A DNA stretch of 64,000 nucleotides from Streptomyces caelestis (GCF_001279005.1 NZ_LGCN01000132.1:124001-188000); one strand, 5' to 3'. Counted from the first letter of the stretch, positions 7,854 to 17,096 are shown. The notes: generated by a model from the letters alone, not told the origin. Numbers and translations are program-made.

Positions 7854-10800
7854 TCACCCCCGCCCGTCGCAGGCCGCCTTGCCGTCGGTGAGGCGGACAC
7901 CGGGCAGGAACTTCGCGTGCGCCTTCGTGCCGACGCCGGCGCGCAGCCGGCAGATCCGCGCCAGCCGGGCCCCGGGATCGAGGTCCCACAGCCGTACGGT
8001 GCCGTCCGTGCCGGCGCTGGCCACCGTGCGCCCGCCGGGGGCGAAGGTCACGCTCCACACCGCGTCGGTGTGGCCCGTCAGCGTCGCCCACGGACGCCGT
8101 CCGGCGACGTCCCACAGGCGCACCGTACGGTCGTTGCCGCTGCTGGCGAGCGTGCGGCCGTCGGGGGCGAAGGCGATGCCCCGGGTGGAGCCGGTGTGGC
8201 CGCTCAGGACGGCCTCGGACCGGCGTGCGCGGACGTTCCACAGCCGTACGGTGCCGTCGTTGCCGCTGCTGGCCAGGGTGCGCCCGTCCGGGGTGAAGGC
8301 CACGCCGCGCACCGCGCCGGTGTGGCCCTCCAGCGTGCCGAGCGGGCGGTGCGAGGGGACGTCCCAGAGCCGTACGGTCAGGTCGTCGGCGGCGCTGGCC
8401 AGGATGCGGCCGTCGGGGCTGAAGGCGACGCAGTTGGCGAAGTCCCGGTGGCCGGTGAGCGTCGCCAGCGGCGCGCGCCGCGCCACGTCCCACAGGCGCA
8501 CCGTGCGGTCGGCGCCGGCCGAGGCGAGACTGCGGCCGTCGGGGGCGAAGGCGAGGGAGAAGACCTGCCCGGTGTGGCCGGTCAGGGTCGCCAGTGGTTT
8601 CCGTGCGGCCACGTCCCACAGCCGGACCGTGCCGTCGGAGCCCGCCGACGCCAGGGTGTGCCCGTCGGGCGCGAAGGACACCGAGAAGACGGCCTCGGTG
8701 TGTCCCCGGAGCGTCGCCAGGGGCCGGCGCCGGCCCACCTCCCACAGGCGCACCGTGTGATCGGCGTCGGCGGTGGCCAGCAGTCGCCCGTCGGGGCTGT
8801 ACCGGGCCTGCCAGACCTCCGTGAACGGACGGGCCGTCAGCACCGGTCCGCCGAGGTTCCACAGGACCACGGACCGGTCGAAACCGGCCGTGGCGAGCAG
8901 GGTGCCGTCGGAGGTCGCGGCCGCCCCCATCACGTAGTCGGTGTGGCCGGCGAGCGCGGCGGTCTGCCGGCGGCTGCGGACGTCCCACAGCCGGGTCGTC
9001 CCGTCGCCGACCGCGCCGACGACCGTGGCGCCCTCGTGCGTGTACGCGACGGCGTTGACGTCGTCGTTGCCGCCGGACAGCGTCGCGTCGAGCCGGCCGC
9101 CGCGCACGTCCCACAGCCGTACGGTCCGGTCGACGCCGCCGGAGGCCACCTCCCGGCCGTCCGGGGAGAACGCCGCGCCCAGCACCTCGTCGGTGTGCCC
9201 CCTGAGCACGGCGAGGGGCCGGGCCCGGTCGGTGTCCCACAGCCGTACGGTCCGGTCGGCTCCGGCGGAGACCAGGGTGCGGCCGTCGCGGGAGTGGTCC
9301 AGGGCGTTGACCGCCCCCTCGTGCCCGTCGAGGGAGGCGGTGAGGCGGGGGGTGCGCGCGGTGTCCCACACCTGGATCGGCCCCTTGGCGGTCGCGACGG
9401 CGAGCCGGTGGCCGCGGGGGGCGAAGGACAGCGCCCTGGCGCCCTTCGTGCCGTCGGCGAGCACGGCCTTCCTGCGGCGCCCGGCGATGTCCCAGAGGCT
9501 CACGGGCCCGCGCGTCGAGGTCGCCGCGAGGGTGCGGCCGTCGGGGCTGAAGGCGATCGAGCGGACGGGCCCGGACACGTCGAACACGGCGGTCGTGCGG
9601 TGGTCCGACACCCGTCGCAGGGTCACCGTCCCGTCGGAGCCGGCGCTCGCCAGGGTCCGGTCGTCCGGTGCGAAGACCACCGCGTTGACCGGCCCCCGGT
9701 GACCGCTCAGCCGGCCGGAGAAGGGCTGGGCCTGCGTGCTCAGCAGCGCGCCGCGCGCCTCGGTGGTGGCGTGGGCCCGGTAGGCCTCCCCGGCCAGCAG
9801 CATCGACGCCTCCGGCTGGCCCCCGGCGAGTGAGGCGGACCGCACCGCGAGCGCCTGGGAACGCGCGACGCGTTCCTGGGCGAGGGCGCTCTCGCGCTGC
9901 TGGTGGGCGAGGCCTCCGGCGGTCAGGGCGAGCCCCAGCAGGACGACGAGCGTGGCGAGCATCGACTGCCGGATCCGGACCTGGCGTCTGGCCTGTCTCT
10001 CGTGGCCCTCCCGCGCGGCCAGGCTCGCCCGGAGGAACGCCTCCTCGCCGGGGCCGAGCCGGCTCCGGCCGTCCAGTTCGTCGGCCCAGGAGCGCACGGT
10101 GCTCAGCCGGGTGCCGCGGTACAGCGCGGACGGGTCGCGGCCCTCACGCTCCCATTCGGCCGCGGCGTGCGCGAGTTGCTGGTGCAGGAGCAGTCCGGCG
10201 CGGTCGGCGTGGATCCAGTCCCGCAGCCGGGGCCAGGCGTGCAGCAGGGCCTCGTGGGTGATCTCGACGGTGTCGCTGTCCATGGTGATCAGCCGGGCCC
10301 GTACGAAGGCGTCGAGCGCGGCGGCCGCGCCGTCCGCGTCGGCGAACTGCTCCCTCAGGGCGGCCCCGCTCGTCCGGCGGCGGGTCGCCCCGCCGCCGTC
10401 CGCGACGTACACCAGACGGGACAGGACGCGGCGGATCGTCCTCTGCTCGGCCGGGTACAGCCGGGCGAAGACGTTCTCGGCGGTCCGCGCGATCGCGCCC
10501 CGGATCCCGCCGGCCCGCTCGTACCCGGCGACGGTCAGCGTGGCCCCCTCGCGCCGCTGCCAGGTGGCCAGCAGGGCGTGGGAGACGAGGGGGAGGACGC
10601 CGGAGGGTGCCGCGTCGGCTCCGCTGCCGGCGTCCGTCCCGCTGCCCGGCGGTGGGCCGCCCTGCTCGTCGCGCGGTCCCGTGTCGCGCAGTCCCGCGTC
10701 ACGCAGGAGGAGGGGCACCAGGCCCGGTTGGAGGGTCAGTCCGGCGAGCCGCGCCGGCCGGGTGATGGACTCCCGCAGCTCCGCCACGGACATGGGCGGC

Positions 10801-11789
10801 AGGACGAACAGTCCGTCGGTGAGGACCGGGGCCAGTTCGGGAAGGTCCAGGCAGTGGCCGGTGAAGTCGGCCCGGACGCCGAGCACCACGACGGCGGGGC
10901 CGGGTGCGCTCCCCTCCGGCCGGGGGGCCGCCAGGGCGCGGAGCACCCGGACGAAGGAGCGCCGCTCGTCCTGGTCCGCGCAGAGGGTGAAGAGCTCCTC
11001 GAACTGGTCGACGATCAGCACCGGGCGGCAGGGCGGGGGCCGGCGTTCCCCGGGCGGCGCCGGCAAGTCGTCCATCCTCGCGCGTACGGCGGCCGGCATC
11101 GCGTCGGGATTCTCGCGCATCTCCTCGACGGTGACGGCGAGGTCCCCGCCCACCGCCTTCGCGGTGCGTTCCAGGAGTTCGTCCAGGGGGCGCGAGGTGG
11201 GGGTGAACGTCACGACCGGCCACCGGTCGGCGCCCGGCATGGGGAGGTCGCCGCGCCGCAGGGCGGGCACCAGTCCGGCGTTGAGCAGGGACGACTTGCC
11301 CGCGCCCGAGGGGGCGACGAGCATCAGCGGGCCGTTTCCCACCCGTTCGAAGACCCGCTCCACCAGTGCGGCCGTCGCGCGCTCCCGGCCGAAGAACCAG
11401 TCCGCGTCCTGCGGGGTGAACGCCGACAGGCCGCGGTACGGACACGCCCCGTCGCACTGCCGTTCGGGAGCGGCGGCCTCGGCGCCGCTCCCGCTGTCGG
11501 CGGGCGGTCCCTCCCGCACGAGCCTGAGCAGCTCCCCCTCGGCGTCCAGGACCCGGTCGCAGATACGGGCGATGTCGGCGGTCGCCCGTTTCGCGCCGGT
11601 CTCGATCTTGCTGAGGTAGCCCTTGCTGTAGTGCGTCCGCCGCGCCAGGTCGGTCAGCGACAGTCCGCGCGCCTGTCTGAGTCGTCGTAGTTCCGCGGGG
11701 AAGGAGGGCGTGGCCGGTGCGTCCCGGTCCCGCTCGTCGCCCTGGTCGACTTCATGCCCGTACTGCGGATCTCCCACGGAGTCCCCCAT
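7854..11789 (-). CDS. HTH (XRE)-nSTAND NTPase-WD40 repeat sensor protein
   Basis: The order is: XRE helix-turn-helix (about 30-92: ELRRLRQARGLSLTDLARR, YLSKIETG); the CPYRGLSAF leader of nSTAND1 proteins; Walker A APSGAGKSS (about 159-167); Walker B VLIVDQFEELF; a helical WHD-like region; one hydrophobic segment (SMLATLVVLLGLALTAGGLA, about 605-630); then 14 WD40 repeats ending in RLWD, enough for two seven-bladed propellers. STAND NTPases are nucleotide switches that oligomerise after ligand binding by the repeats. The DNA-binding N-terminus suggests direct transcriptional output, but membrane anchoring would be odd for that. I chose the ATG at 11789; an upstream GTG at 11876 gives a non-conserved-looking leader. 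No clear ribosome site is present, so the start is uncertain. Confidence 0.85.
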   Translation of the reverse strand: MGDSVGDPQYGHEVDQGDERDRDAPATPSFPAELRRLRQARGLSLTDLARRTHYSKGYLSKIETGAKRATADIARICDRVLDAEGELLRLVREGPPADSGSGAEAAAPERQCDGACPYRGLSAFTPQDADWFFGRERATAALVERVFERVGNGPLMLVAPSGAGKSSLLNAGLVPALRRGDLPMPGADRWPVVTFTPTSRPLDELLERTAKAVGGDLAVTVEEMRENPDAMPAAVRARMDDLPAPPGERRPPPCRPVLIVDQFEELFTLCADQDERRSFVRVLRALAAPRPEGSAPGPAVVVLGVRADFTGHCLDLPELAPVLTDGLFVLPPMSVAELRESITRPARLAGLTLQPGLVPLLLRDAGLRDTGPRDEQGGPPPGSGTDAGSGADAAPSGVLPLVSHALLATWQRREGATLTVAGYERAGGIRGAIARTAENVFARLYPAEQRTIRRVLSRLVYVADGGGATRRRTSGAALREQFADADGAAAALDAFVRARLITMDSDTVEITHEALLHAWPRLRDWIHADRAGLLLHQQLAHAAAEWEREGRDPSALYRGTRLSTVRSWADELDGRSRLGPGEEAFLRASLAAREGHERQARRQVRIRQSMLATLVVLLGLALTAGGLAHQQRESALAQERVARSQALAVRSASLAGGQPEASMLLAGEAYRAHATTEARGALLSTQAQPFSGRLSGHRGPVNAVVFAPDDRTLASAGSDGTVTLRRVSDHRTTAVFDVSGPVRSIAFSPDGRTLAATSTRGPVSLWDIAGRRRKAVLADGTKGARALSFAPRGHRLAVATAKGPIQVWDTARTPRLTASLDGHEGAVNALDHSRDGRTLVSAGADRTVRLWDTDRARPLAVLRGHTDEVLGAAFSPDGREVASGGVDRTVRLWDVRGGRLDATLSGGNDDVNAVAYTHEGATVVGAVGDGTTRLWDVRSRRQTAALAGHTDYVMGAAATSDGTLLATAGFDRSVVLWNLGGPVLTARPFTEVWQARYSPDGRLLATADADHTVRLWEVGRRRPLATLRGHTEAVFSVSFAPDGHTLASAGSDGTVRLWDVAARKPLATLTGHTGQVFSLAFAPDGRSLASAGADRTVRLWDVARRAPLATLTGHRDFANCVAFSPDGRILASAADDLTVRLWDVPSHRPLGTLEGHTGAVRGVAFTPDGRTLASSGNDGTVRLWNVRARRSEAVLSGHTGSTRGIAFAPDGRTLASSGNDRTVRLWDVAGRRPWATLTGHTDAVWSVTFAPGGRTVASAGTDGTVRLWDLDPGARLARICRLRAGVGTKAHAKFLPGVRLTDGKAACDGRG

Positions 11790-11880
11790 GCGGTGCGGCC
11801 GTGAGACGGTGGAAGTCAAGGCTACTGCCGGGGTGGTGAGGGGAGCCGGACCTTTCACCCGGTCCGGCGAAAACACGAAT

Positions 11881-11907
11881 GTCCGGAACCATGGGGCGGT
11901 TCCGGAC
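11881..11907 (-). terminator. Perfect 10-bp inverted repeat, probable bidirectional terminator
   Basis: GTCCGGAACC and GGTTCCGGAC flank a 7-base loop, 52 bases after the stop of the I36 inhibitor gene and ahead of the sensor gene. It would insulate the two minus-strand genes. Confidence 0.6.
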
Positions 11908-11925
11908 GTTCGCTCCCCCGTCGCA

Positions 11926-11965
11926 CGGACGGGACGGGACGGGACGGGACAGGTCGGGTCAGGTC
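11926..11965. repeat. Pentamer microsatellite (GGGAC)n followed by (GGGTC)-like units
   Basis: CGGAC is followed by four GGGAC units and then AGGTC, GGGTC, AGGTC. The array runs into the stop codon of the I36 inhibitor gene at 11959, so slippage here would alter only its 3' end. Confidence 0.7.
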
Positions 11966-12405
11966 AGGAAGGCCCCGCAGGCGCTGCGGGCCACCCAACG
12001 GTGTGAGGAGATGGTGTCGTTCGCGCCGACCCCGTTGGTGAGCCGGTTGTCGGTCAGGTTGTCGGCGTAGAGCTCGCCCGGCGCGAGGCAGGCGTGGCCG
12101 CCGCCGAAGCCGGAGTTCTCGTAGAACGCGACGTGGTCGAGGCCTCCGGTGAAGCCGCGGTTCATGACGGACGTCGCCCTGTCCTGCGAGCCGACCCACC
12201 AGTCGCTGTTGCCCGCGGTGCTGATCAGCTGGGCGCCCGAGCAGTCCAGGTTCTCCCAGGCGTACACGTTGCCGTTGCGCGGCCCCCACTTGCTGTCGCA
12301 GCCCGGCCCGGCGACGGTGTTCCCGGCCGCCTGCGAGGTGGCGGGCACGACGACGCCCAGGGCGATGAGCCCGAGGAGGGCGGCCGTGACGGTGAACTTG
12401 CGCAT
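11959..12405 (-). CDS. Secreted peptidase inhibitor, family I36-like (SMPI/beta-gamma-crystallin fold)
   Basis: The ATG at 12405 has GAGGGG eight bases upstream. It starts a classical signal peptide (MRKFTVTAALLGLIALGVV, cleavage after TSQA). The mature part, about 120 residues, has the features of the I36 family: VYAWENLDCSG, VAFYENSGFGGGHACL, four Cys spaced for two disulfides, and a DNRLTNGV stretch. Streptomyces metalloproteinase inhibitor belongs to this family and blocks thermolysin-type proteases; some members are only crystallin-like secreted proteins, so inhibition is inferred. The extracellular role may be protection of the colony against proteases. It stands alone between two hairpins. 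Confidence 0.8.
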   Translation of the reverse strand: MRKFTVTAALLGLIALGVVVPATSQAAGNTVAGPGCDSKWGPRNGNVYAWENLDCSGAQLISTAGNSDWWVGSQDRATSVMNRGFTGGLDHVAFYENSGFGGGHACLAPGELYADNLTDNRLTNGVGANDTISSHRWVARSACGAFLT

Positions 12406-12457
12406 GCTGTTTCCCCTCGTTTTCTCTGATGGTGTGATGATGCGTCGGTGCCGGCGC

Positions 12458-12476
12458 ACCGGGCCGGTGGCCCGGT
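12458..12476 (-). terminator. Hairpin after the lipoprotein gene
   Basis: ACCGGGCC and GGCCCGGT arms enclose a 3-base loop, 42 bases after the stop codon at 12518. Confidence 0.6.
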
Positions 12477-12517
12477 ACGCCCTCACCGGGGGCGGTGTCC
12501 GCCCGGGAGCGGGGTGG

Positions 12518-13438
12518 TCAGCCCCGCTCCGGGACGATGCGCACCGCCCGGTCGTAGGCCCTCCGGCCGAGGTGCCGGTAGGTGTCGACGTCCTCGCCGA
12601 ACCGGTCGCGCAGGCGGTCCAGGTAGTACGTCTCCCGCGCCGTGGCCACGGCGCGCAGGGAGGTCTCGCGGGCACAGGTCGCGTCGGCGACGGCGGTCCT
12701 CCGCTCGGCGGCGAACGCCTCGTCGGCGCGGGCCGCGCCCAGCCGGGCGGTGTCGGTCCGGACGGCCTCACGGGCGGCCCCGGGGTCCTCGTGGGGCAGG
12801 CCCGCCTTCTTCATGCACCGGGACCAGGCCCGCACCGCCGCGGTCAGGTGACGGTCCTTCATCAGCTCCTCGCCGTAGAGGGCGTTGAGGCCGGTGGCGA
12901 CCTTCCCGGTGCGGTACCACTCGGCCGGGTCGCCGTAGAGGGCGCGTTCGGCCTCCTCCGTGCAGCCGCCGACGCGTTTGCGCGTCTGTCCGCCGCCCGG
13001 CAGCGACGCCGTGAGCATGCGGGCGCCGGCGCCGCCGTCGAGCGCGGTGTCGAAGGCGGCGCGCCGGGACGGGGAGAGGCTCCGGCGGTAGGTTCCGTTG
13101 GGGTTGCGTTCGTGGACGCGCAGGCTCTTCGCCTCGATCCGGCCGCCGTACCCGTACGCACGGGCCCAGGCCACGTCGTCCTGCACGTAGCGCACCGGGC
13201 GGCTCTCCCGGAGCGTCAGGCCGCGGTCCTCCCGGTAGGTGAAGCCCTGGCGGTTCATGCACTGCCCGGTCAGGCGTTGCTGCGCGTCGGCGACGCGCAG
13301 TTCCTGTTGCCAGGTCAGCGCCGGTGGACGCGGGCGCGGGTCCTGGCGTGGCCGGACGTCGCCGCCGTCTCCGCCGCCGGCGCATCCGGTCGTGACGGCC
13401 GCCACGACCGCGCACAAGGACACGAGCACCCGTCTCAT
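12518..13438 (-). CDS. Lipoprotein of unknown function
   Basis: The ATG at 13438 begins MRRVLVSLCAVVAAVTTGC, a lipoprotein signal with lipobox VTTGC, so Cys19 should be lipidated and the protein held on the outer face of the membrane. GAAGGGGGT lies just upstream as a ribosome site. The mature region (about 287 residues) is charged and mostly helical, with four Cys in short conserved-looking contexts (GQCMNRQGF, GGCTEEAE, SRCMKKAG, ATCARE), the sort of pattern seen in a streptomycete family of uncharacterised lipoproteins. No enzymatic motif is visible. Neighbours are also exported proteins. Confidence 0.75.
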   Translation of the reverse strand: MRRVLVSLCAVVAAVTTGCAGGGDGGDVRPRQDPRPRPPALTWQQELRVADAQQRLTGQCMNRQGFTYREDRGLTLRESRPVRYVQDDVAWARAYGYGGRIEAKSLRVHERNPNGTYRRSLSPSRRAAFDTALDGGAGARMLTASLPGGGQTRKRVGGCTEEAERALYGDPAEWYRTGKVATGLNALYGEELMKDRHLTAAVRAWSRCMKKAGLPHEDPGAAREAVRTDTARLGAARADEAFAAERRTAVADATCARETSLRAVATARETYYLDRLRDRFGEDVDTYRHLGRRAYDRAVRIVPERG

Positions 13439-14142
13439 GGATCCGACCCCCTTCGCTGTCGCTCGCCGACGGATCCAGAGTTGCCCCGCTGCCGGCGGAG
13501 GTCGACGGGTTTCCTGTTGCCCGCCGGGCGGCCGACCGGGAAACAAGGCGTGAGCAGGGGGAACGCGGGGAGGAAGGCAACCCGGTGGTCCCGCTGGGAA
13601 GCCGTGCGGGTGAGGAGCAGCCCTCTCGTCCCGCCCATGCGGACGCACCGGTGCGGAAGCCGCCCGTACGGCACGCGACCCGCACTCCCCGCCCGCCGTG
13701 GGGACACGCGCCCTGTCCGTCCACCGAGGCGCCCGCCCCCGGCCCGGCTGTTCGTCTCGCACCGCCTGGGCGCCTGGGGCCGCCCTTACGGCAGCCACGT
13801 CAACGAGAGGCCGTCTCTCATCACCGCCGAGCCGTGCGTCAGCGCCGTACGACACGGGCGCGTCCCCGACCGGGGCGCCCCGTCCGGCCACCGAGGCGGA
13901 CGGCGCACGGCTACGTGGACGTCTCCGGCACCCGCGCGGAACGCCGGCCCGCCGCCACCGCCCCCACGGCCCCCGGCACCGGCACCAGGCCCGGGGCCGG
14001 GTCCGGCCGCGGCCTCCTCGTCACCGCCCCGGCCGACGACCGGGGCGTCCCCGGGCGCGATCCGGCCTCTCCGCCGGCCCCGGGCGGGACGTGAAGACCT
14101 GACGGATCACGGGCCCGGTACGTACCCGCTGCGTTCAAGGCA
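13439..14142. other. Intergenic region without a supported gene
   Basis: About 700 bp separate the lipoprotein start from the GH81 promoter. Open frames here are Pro/Arg-rich and low-complexity with no ribosome site. A 7-bp inverted repeat (GGATCCG/CGGATCC, 13439-13476) lies in the leader of the lipoprotein gene. Nothing else convincing was seen. Confidence 0.5.
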
Positions 14143-14172
14143 TTGACACGTGCATTACATGGGCTTTACGTT
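14143..14172 (+). promoter_or_regulatory. Promoter of the GH81 glucanase gene
   Basis: A consensus -35 box, TTGACA (14143-14148), is followed after 18 bp by TACGTT (14167-14172), a plausible -10. The predicted transcription start falls at about 14179-14181, touching the operator. Confidence 0.6.
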
Positions 14173-14180
14173 CCGGCCAT

Positions 14181-14196
14181 CTGAGAGCGCTCTCAG
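14181..14196 (+). promoter_or_regulatory. LacI-family operator (CebR-like), perfect 16-bp palindrome
   Basis: CTGAGAGCGCTCTCAG is a perfect palindrome centred on AGCGCT. Streptomyces sugar repressors of the LacI family such as CebR bind TGGGAGCGCTCCCA; this site keeps the core and differs at the third base of each half. Its location at the expected transcription start indicates repression. Confidence 0.75.
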
Positions 14197-14228
14197 AGCC
14201 TCCCCCCTGTCACGACTCGAGGTGACGC

Positions 14229-17006
14229 ATGCCATCCCCACGCACCAGACCGGCAACCGTTCTGCTGCTGGCCTCAGCCCTCGCCGCCGTCGGCCTGGGC
14301 CCGGCCGCCGCACCGGCGGCCGCCGCCACCGTCCCCGTAGGCTCCGGCAGTTACTCCGACACCCGGCCCCCCGGCACGTCGGGCCCCACCACCAACACGG
14401 GAACGCCGGTCACGCCCAAGGTGACCGCGGCCGCCAGGAACCGGCCCGTGCCCACCAACGACTGGTGGTCCTCCCTGGCCTTCCAGCGCTACGGCGACAA
14501 CCCGTACTCGACCCCCATGTACGGACACCCCCTCACCTACCAGGCCACGGCCGGCGGACTCGACGTCGGTTACCCGACGACCCCCGCGATCGTCGGCGAC
14601 GGCCGCCAGTACGAGTACGCCCACAAGCGCGACCTCACCATCGGACTGACCGGCCTCAACTCCCCCGACACCAAGGCCGACGACTGGTCCGACTGGACGG
14701 TCACCCCCTACTGGTCCGACGGCGCCCGCACCCTGCGCACCACCATCGGTCACGGCTCCCCGTTCGTGTACGCCAAGGGCTCCGGCGGCAACGCCCAGAT
14801 CACCACCGCCGGCGCGCCCACCGTCTTCGCCGACCAGGGCAACGTCCTCGGCATCACCGTCGCCGGGCACCACTACGCCCTCTTCGCGCCGACCGGCAGC
14901 GACTGGAACGTCGCCGGATCCACCGTCACCGCGGGCCTCGGTTCCAAGGACTACTTCTCCGTCGCCGTGCTGCCGTCCACCGGCGCGCTGGCGACGTTCA
15001 AGAAGTACGCCTACAGCTTCGTCACCGGCTCCAAGGTGACCTGGAGCTACACCGGGGGCACCGTCGGGGCCACCTACACGCTCACCACCGAGGCGAAGGA
15101 AGGCACCGAGCGCGGCACGCTCCAGGCCCTCTACCGCCACCAGTGGCTGAACACCACGGACCCCCTGACCTCCTACACCTACGTCTCCCCGCGCGGCACC
15201 ATGAAGGTCCGCGAGTCGGCCTCCTTCACCACGCGCCAGAAGGCGGCGGCGGTGCTGCCCGCGCTGCCCAAGTCGAACGGCGTGGACACCGCCCGGCTGC
15301 GCGGTTACCTGAACGAGGTCGTGAACGCCTCCGACCCCTTCTCCGGAGCCGCCGACACCTACTGGACCGGCAAGGCCCTCGGCCGCCTCGCCCAGCTCGT
15401 CCCGGTGGCCGACCAGATCGGTGAGACCGCCGTCCGCGACCGGATGCTCGGCCTGATGAAGGGCAAGCTCCAGGACTGGTTCACGGCGGGAGGCGCGAAC
15501 GAGTTCAGCTACGACAAGGACTGGAAGACGCTCACCGGCTACCCCGCCTCCTACGGCAGCGACACCGAACTGAACGACCACCACTTCCACTACGGCTACT
15601 ACGTCTACGCGGCGGCGATCGTCGCCCAGTACGACCCGGCGTGGGCCGCCGACTCCGCCTGGGGCGGCATGGTCAAGGCCCTCGTCCGGGACACCGCCAA
15701 CCCCAGCCGCACCGACACCGCCTTCCCCTTCCTGCGCGGCTTCGACGTCTACGCGGGCCACGGCTGGGCCTCCGGGCACCAGGGCTTCGCCGCCGGCAAC
15801 AACCAGGAATCCTCCTCCGAGTCCACCAACCTCAGCACGGCGCTCGTCCTGTGGGGCTCCGCGACCGGCGACACCTCGCTGCGCGACCTCGGCGCCTTCC
15901 TGCTGACCACCGAGTCGGAGTCGATCGCCCAGTACTGGTTCGACGCCGACGAGCAGGTCTTCCCGTCCTCCTTCGGCCACGACACGGCCGGCATGGTGTG
16001 GGGCAGCGGCGCCGCCTACGCCACCTGGTGGACCGCCAACCCCGAGGAGATCCACGGCATCAACGTCCTTCCGGTGACCGGCGGTTCGCTCCACCTCGGC
16101 GGTGAGAAGGCCGCGATCCGGCGCAACATCGCCGAGATGGAGCGGGAGAACGGCGGTCCGGCCGTCGAATGGCGCGACCTCCTCTGGGAGTTCCAGTCCT
16201 TCGCCGACCCGGGTGCGGCCAAGGCGAAGTGGGACGCGGGTCACGCCGGCTACACCCCGGAGGAGGGCGAGTCGAAGGCGCACACCTACCACTGGCTCAC
16301 CACCCTCGACACCCTCGGCGCCCCGGACGCCACCGTGACCGGCGACATCCCCACCTCCGCCGTCTTCACCAAGGGGACGACCCGGACCTACGCGGCCCAC
16401 AACCACGGATCGACGGCCCGCACCGTCACCTTCTCCGACGGCAAGACCCTCTCCGTACCGGCCCGTTCCACCGCGACCGGCAGCGGCACCGGGTCCACGG
16501 ATCCCGACCCGGAACCGGAGCCGCCGACCGGCAACACCTTCCAGCTGCGCAGCGGCGGCGCCCTGACCACGGCGACCGGCGGCACGGCGGGCAGCGACAC
16601 CATCGCCTCCGCCGGCGGCGTCAACCGCGACGGCGCCCCGTACCAGCCCCTCGTCTACGAGGTCCGCGGCGTGAACGGCACGCTCACCCCGGGCGCGCAG
16701 ACCGCCTTCCGGCTCCAGGTGGACGCGGGCACCGCGGTCGGGCTGGGCCAGCAGGCCCGGATCAGCTACGACCTCACCGGCGACGGCAGCTTCGACCGGA
16801 CCGAGACGTACCACTACTTCGCGACCGACCCGGTCACCGGATGGGAGGAGTACACGCAGGCCCGCGGCCTCAAGGCGGCCACGGGCACACCGGGCGACCT
16901 CAAGGGCGGCACCGTACGCCTCGAGGTGTGGAGCGCCATCGGCAACGGCACATCCAAGCTCCAGACGGGCACGGACAAGTCCGTACTGGTGATCCCCTAC
17001 GGCTGA
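14229..17006 (+). CDS. Secreted endo-beta-1,3-glucanase, glycoside hydrolase family 81
   Basis: A 925-residue protein with a signal peptide (to about residue 34, APAAAAT). The catalytic region carries the GH81 signatures PTNDWWSSLAF, YGHPL, DDHHFHYGYYVY-type motif (here NDHHFHYGYYVYAAA, with Asp450) and NNQESSSESTN (Glu527, Glu531); the Asp and the Glu pair match the inverting-enzyme residues of the family. After a TGSGTGSTDPDPEPEPP linker comes a beta-rich C-terminal domain of about 150 residues, probably glucan-binding as in other Streptomyces glucanases. It cleaves laminarin, curdlan or fungal wall glucan outside the cell. GAGG lies six bases before the start. A LacI-type operator governs it. 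Confidence 0.9.
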   Translation: MPSPRTRPATVLLLASALAAVGLGPAAAPAAAATVPVGSGSYSDTRPPGTSGPTTNTGTPVTPKVTAAARNRPVPTNDWWSSLAFQRYGDNPYSTPMYGHPLTYQATAGGLDVGYPTTPAIVGDGRQYEYAHKRDLTIGLTGLNSPDTKADDWSDWTVTPYWSDGARTLRTTIGHGSPFVYAKGSGGNAQITTAGAPTVFADQGNVLGITVAGHHYALFAPTGSDWNVAGSTVTAGLGSKDYFSVAVLPSTGALATFKKYAYSFVTGSKVTWSYTGGTVGATYTLTTEAKEGTERGTLQALYRHQWLNTTDPLTSYTYVSPRGTMKVRESASFTTRQKAAAVLPALPKSNGVDTARLRGYLNEVVNASDPFSGAADTYWTGKALGRLAQLVPVADQIGETAVRDRMLGLMKGKLQDWFTAGGANEFSYDKDWKTLTGYPASYGSDTELNDHHFHYGYYVYAAAIVAQYDPAWAADSAWGGMVKALVRDTANPSRTDTAFPFLRGFDVYAGHGWASGHQGFAAGNNQESSSESTNLSTALVLWGSATGDTSLRDLGAFLLTTESESIAQYWFDADEQVFPSSFGHDTAGMVWGSGAAYATWWTANPEEIHGINVLPVTGGSLHLGGEKAAIRRNIAEMERENGGPAVEWRDLLWEFQSFADPGAAKAKWDAGHAGYTPEEGESKAHTYHWLTTLDTLGAPDATVTGDIPTSAVFTKGTTRTYAAHNHGSTARTVTFSDGKTLSVPARSTATGSGTGSTDPDPEPEPPTGNTFQLRSGGALTTATGGTAGSDTIASAGGVNRDGAPYQPLVYEVRGVNGTLTPGAQTAFRLQVDAGTAVGLGQQARISYDLTGDGSFDRTETYHYFATDPVTGWEEYTQARGLKAATGTPGDLKGGTVRLEVWSAIGNGTSKLQTGTDKSVLVIPYG

Positions 17007-17077
17007 GCCGTCGGCAGCGGTGCGGCGGGGACCGGCGTCCGGCCGGCCCCCCCCGCCCCGGCATGTTCCCCGCCCGC

Positions 17078-17096
17078 GCCCCCCCCGGCGGGGGGC
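17078..17096. terminator. C/G-run hairpin in the GH81-esterase convergent gap
   Basis: GCCCCCC and GGGGGGC arms around a 5-base loop lie 72 bases after the GH81 stop and between two convergent genes. Homopolymer composition makes the call tentative. Confidence 0.35.

Noticed and set aside
7980..9720. Regularly spaced near-identical DNA blocks that could suggest a repeat array or CRISPR
   Set aside because: The period of about 125 bp and the coding frame show WD40 repeats in the nSTAND protein.
6657..9833. Plus-strand open frame of more than 1000 codons
   Set aside because: It lies antisense to NlpC/P60 and the WD40 gene, and its repetitive look mirrors the WD40 repeats.
7797..13560. GTTTCCCG motifs shared by the leaders of NlpC/P60 and the lipoprotein as a common sigma-factor site
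   Set aside because: Only a short common word was seen, with different spacing and no matching second box.
13585..14094. Possible small gene in the gap before GH81
   Set aside because: Pro/Arg-rich low-complexity product, no ribosome site, no family resemblance.
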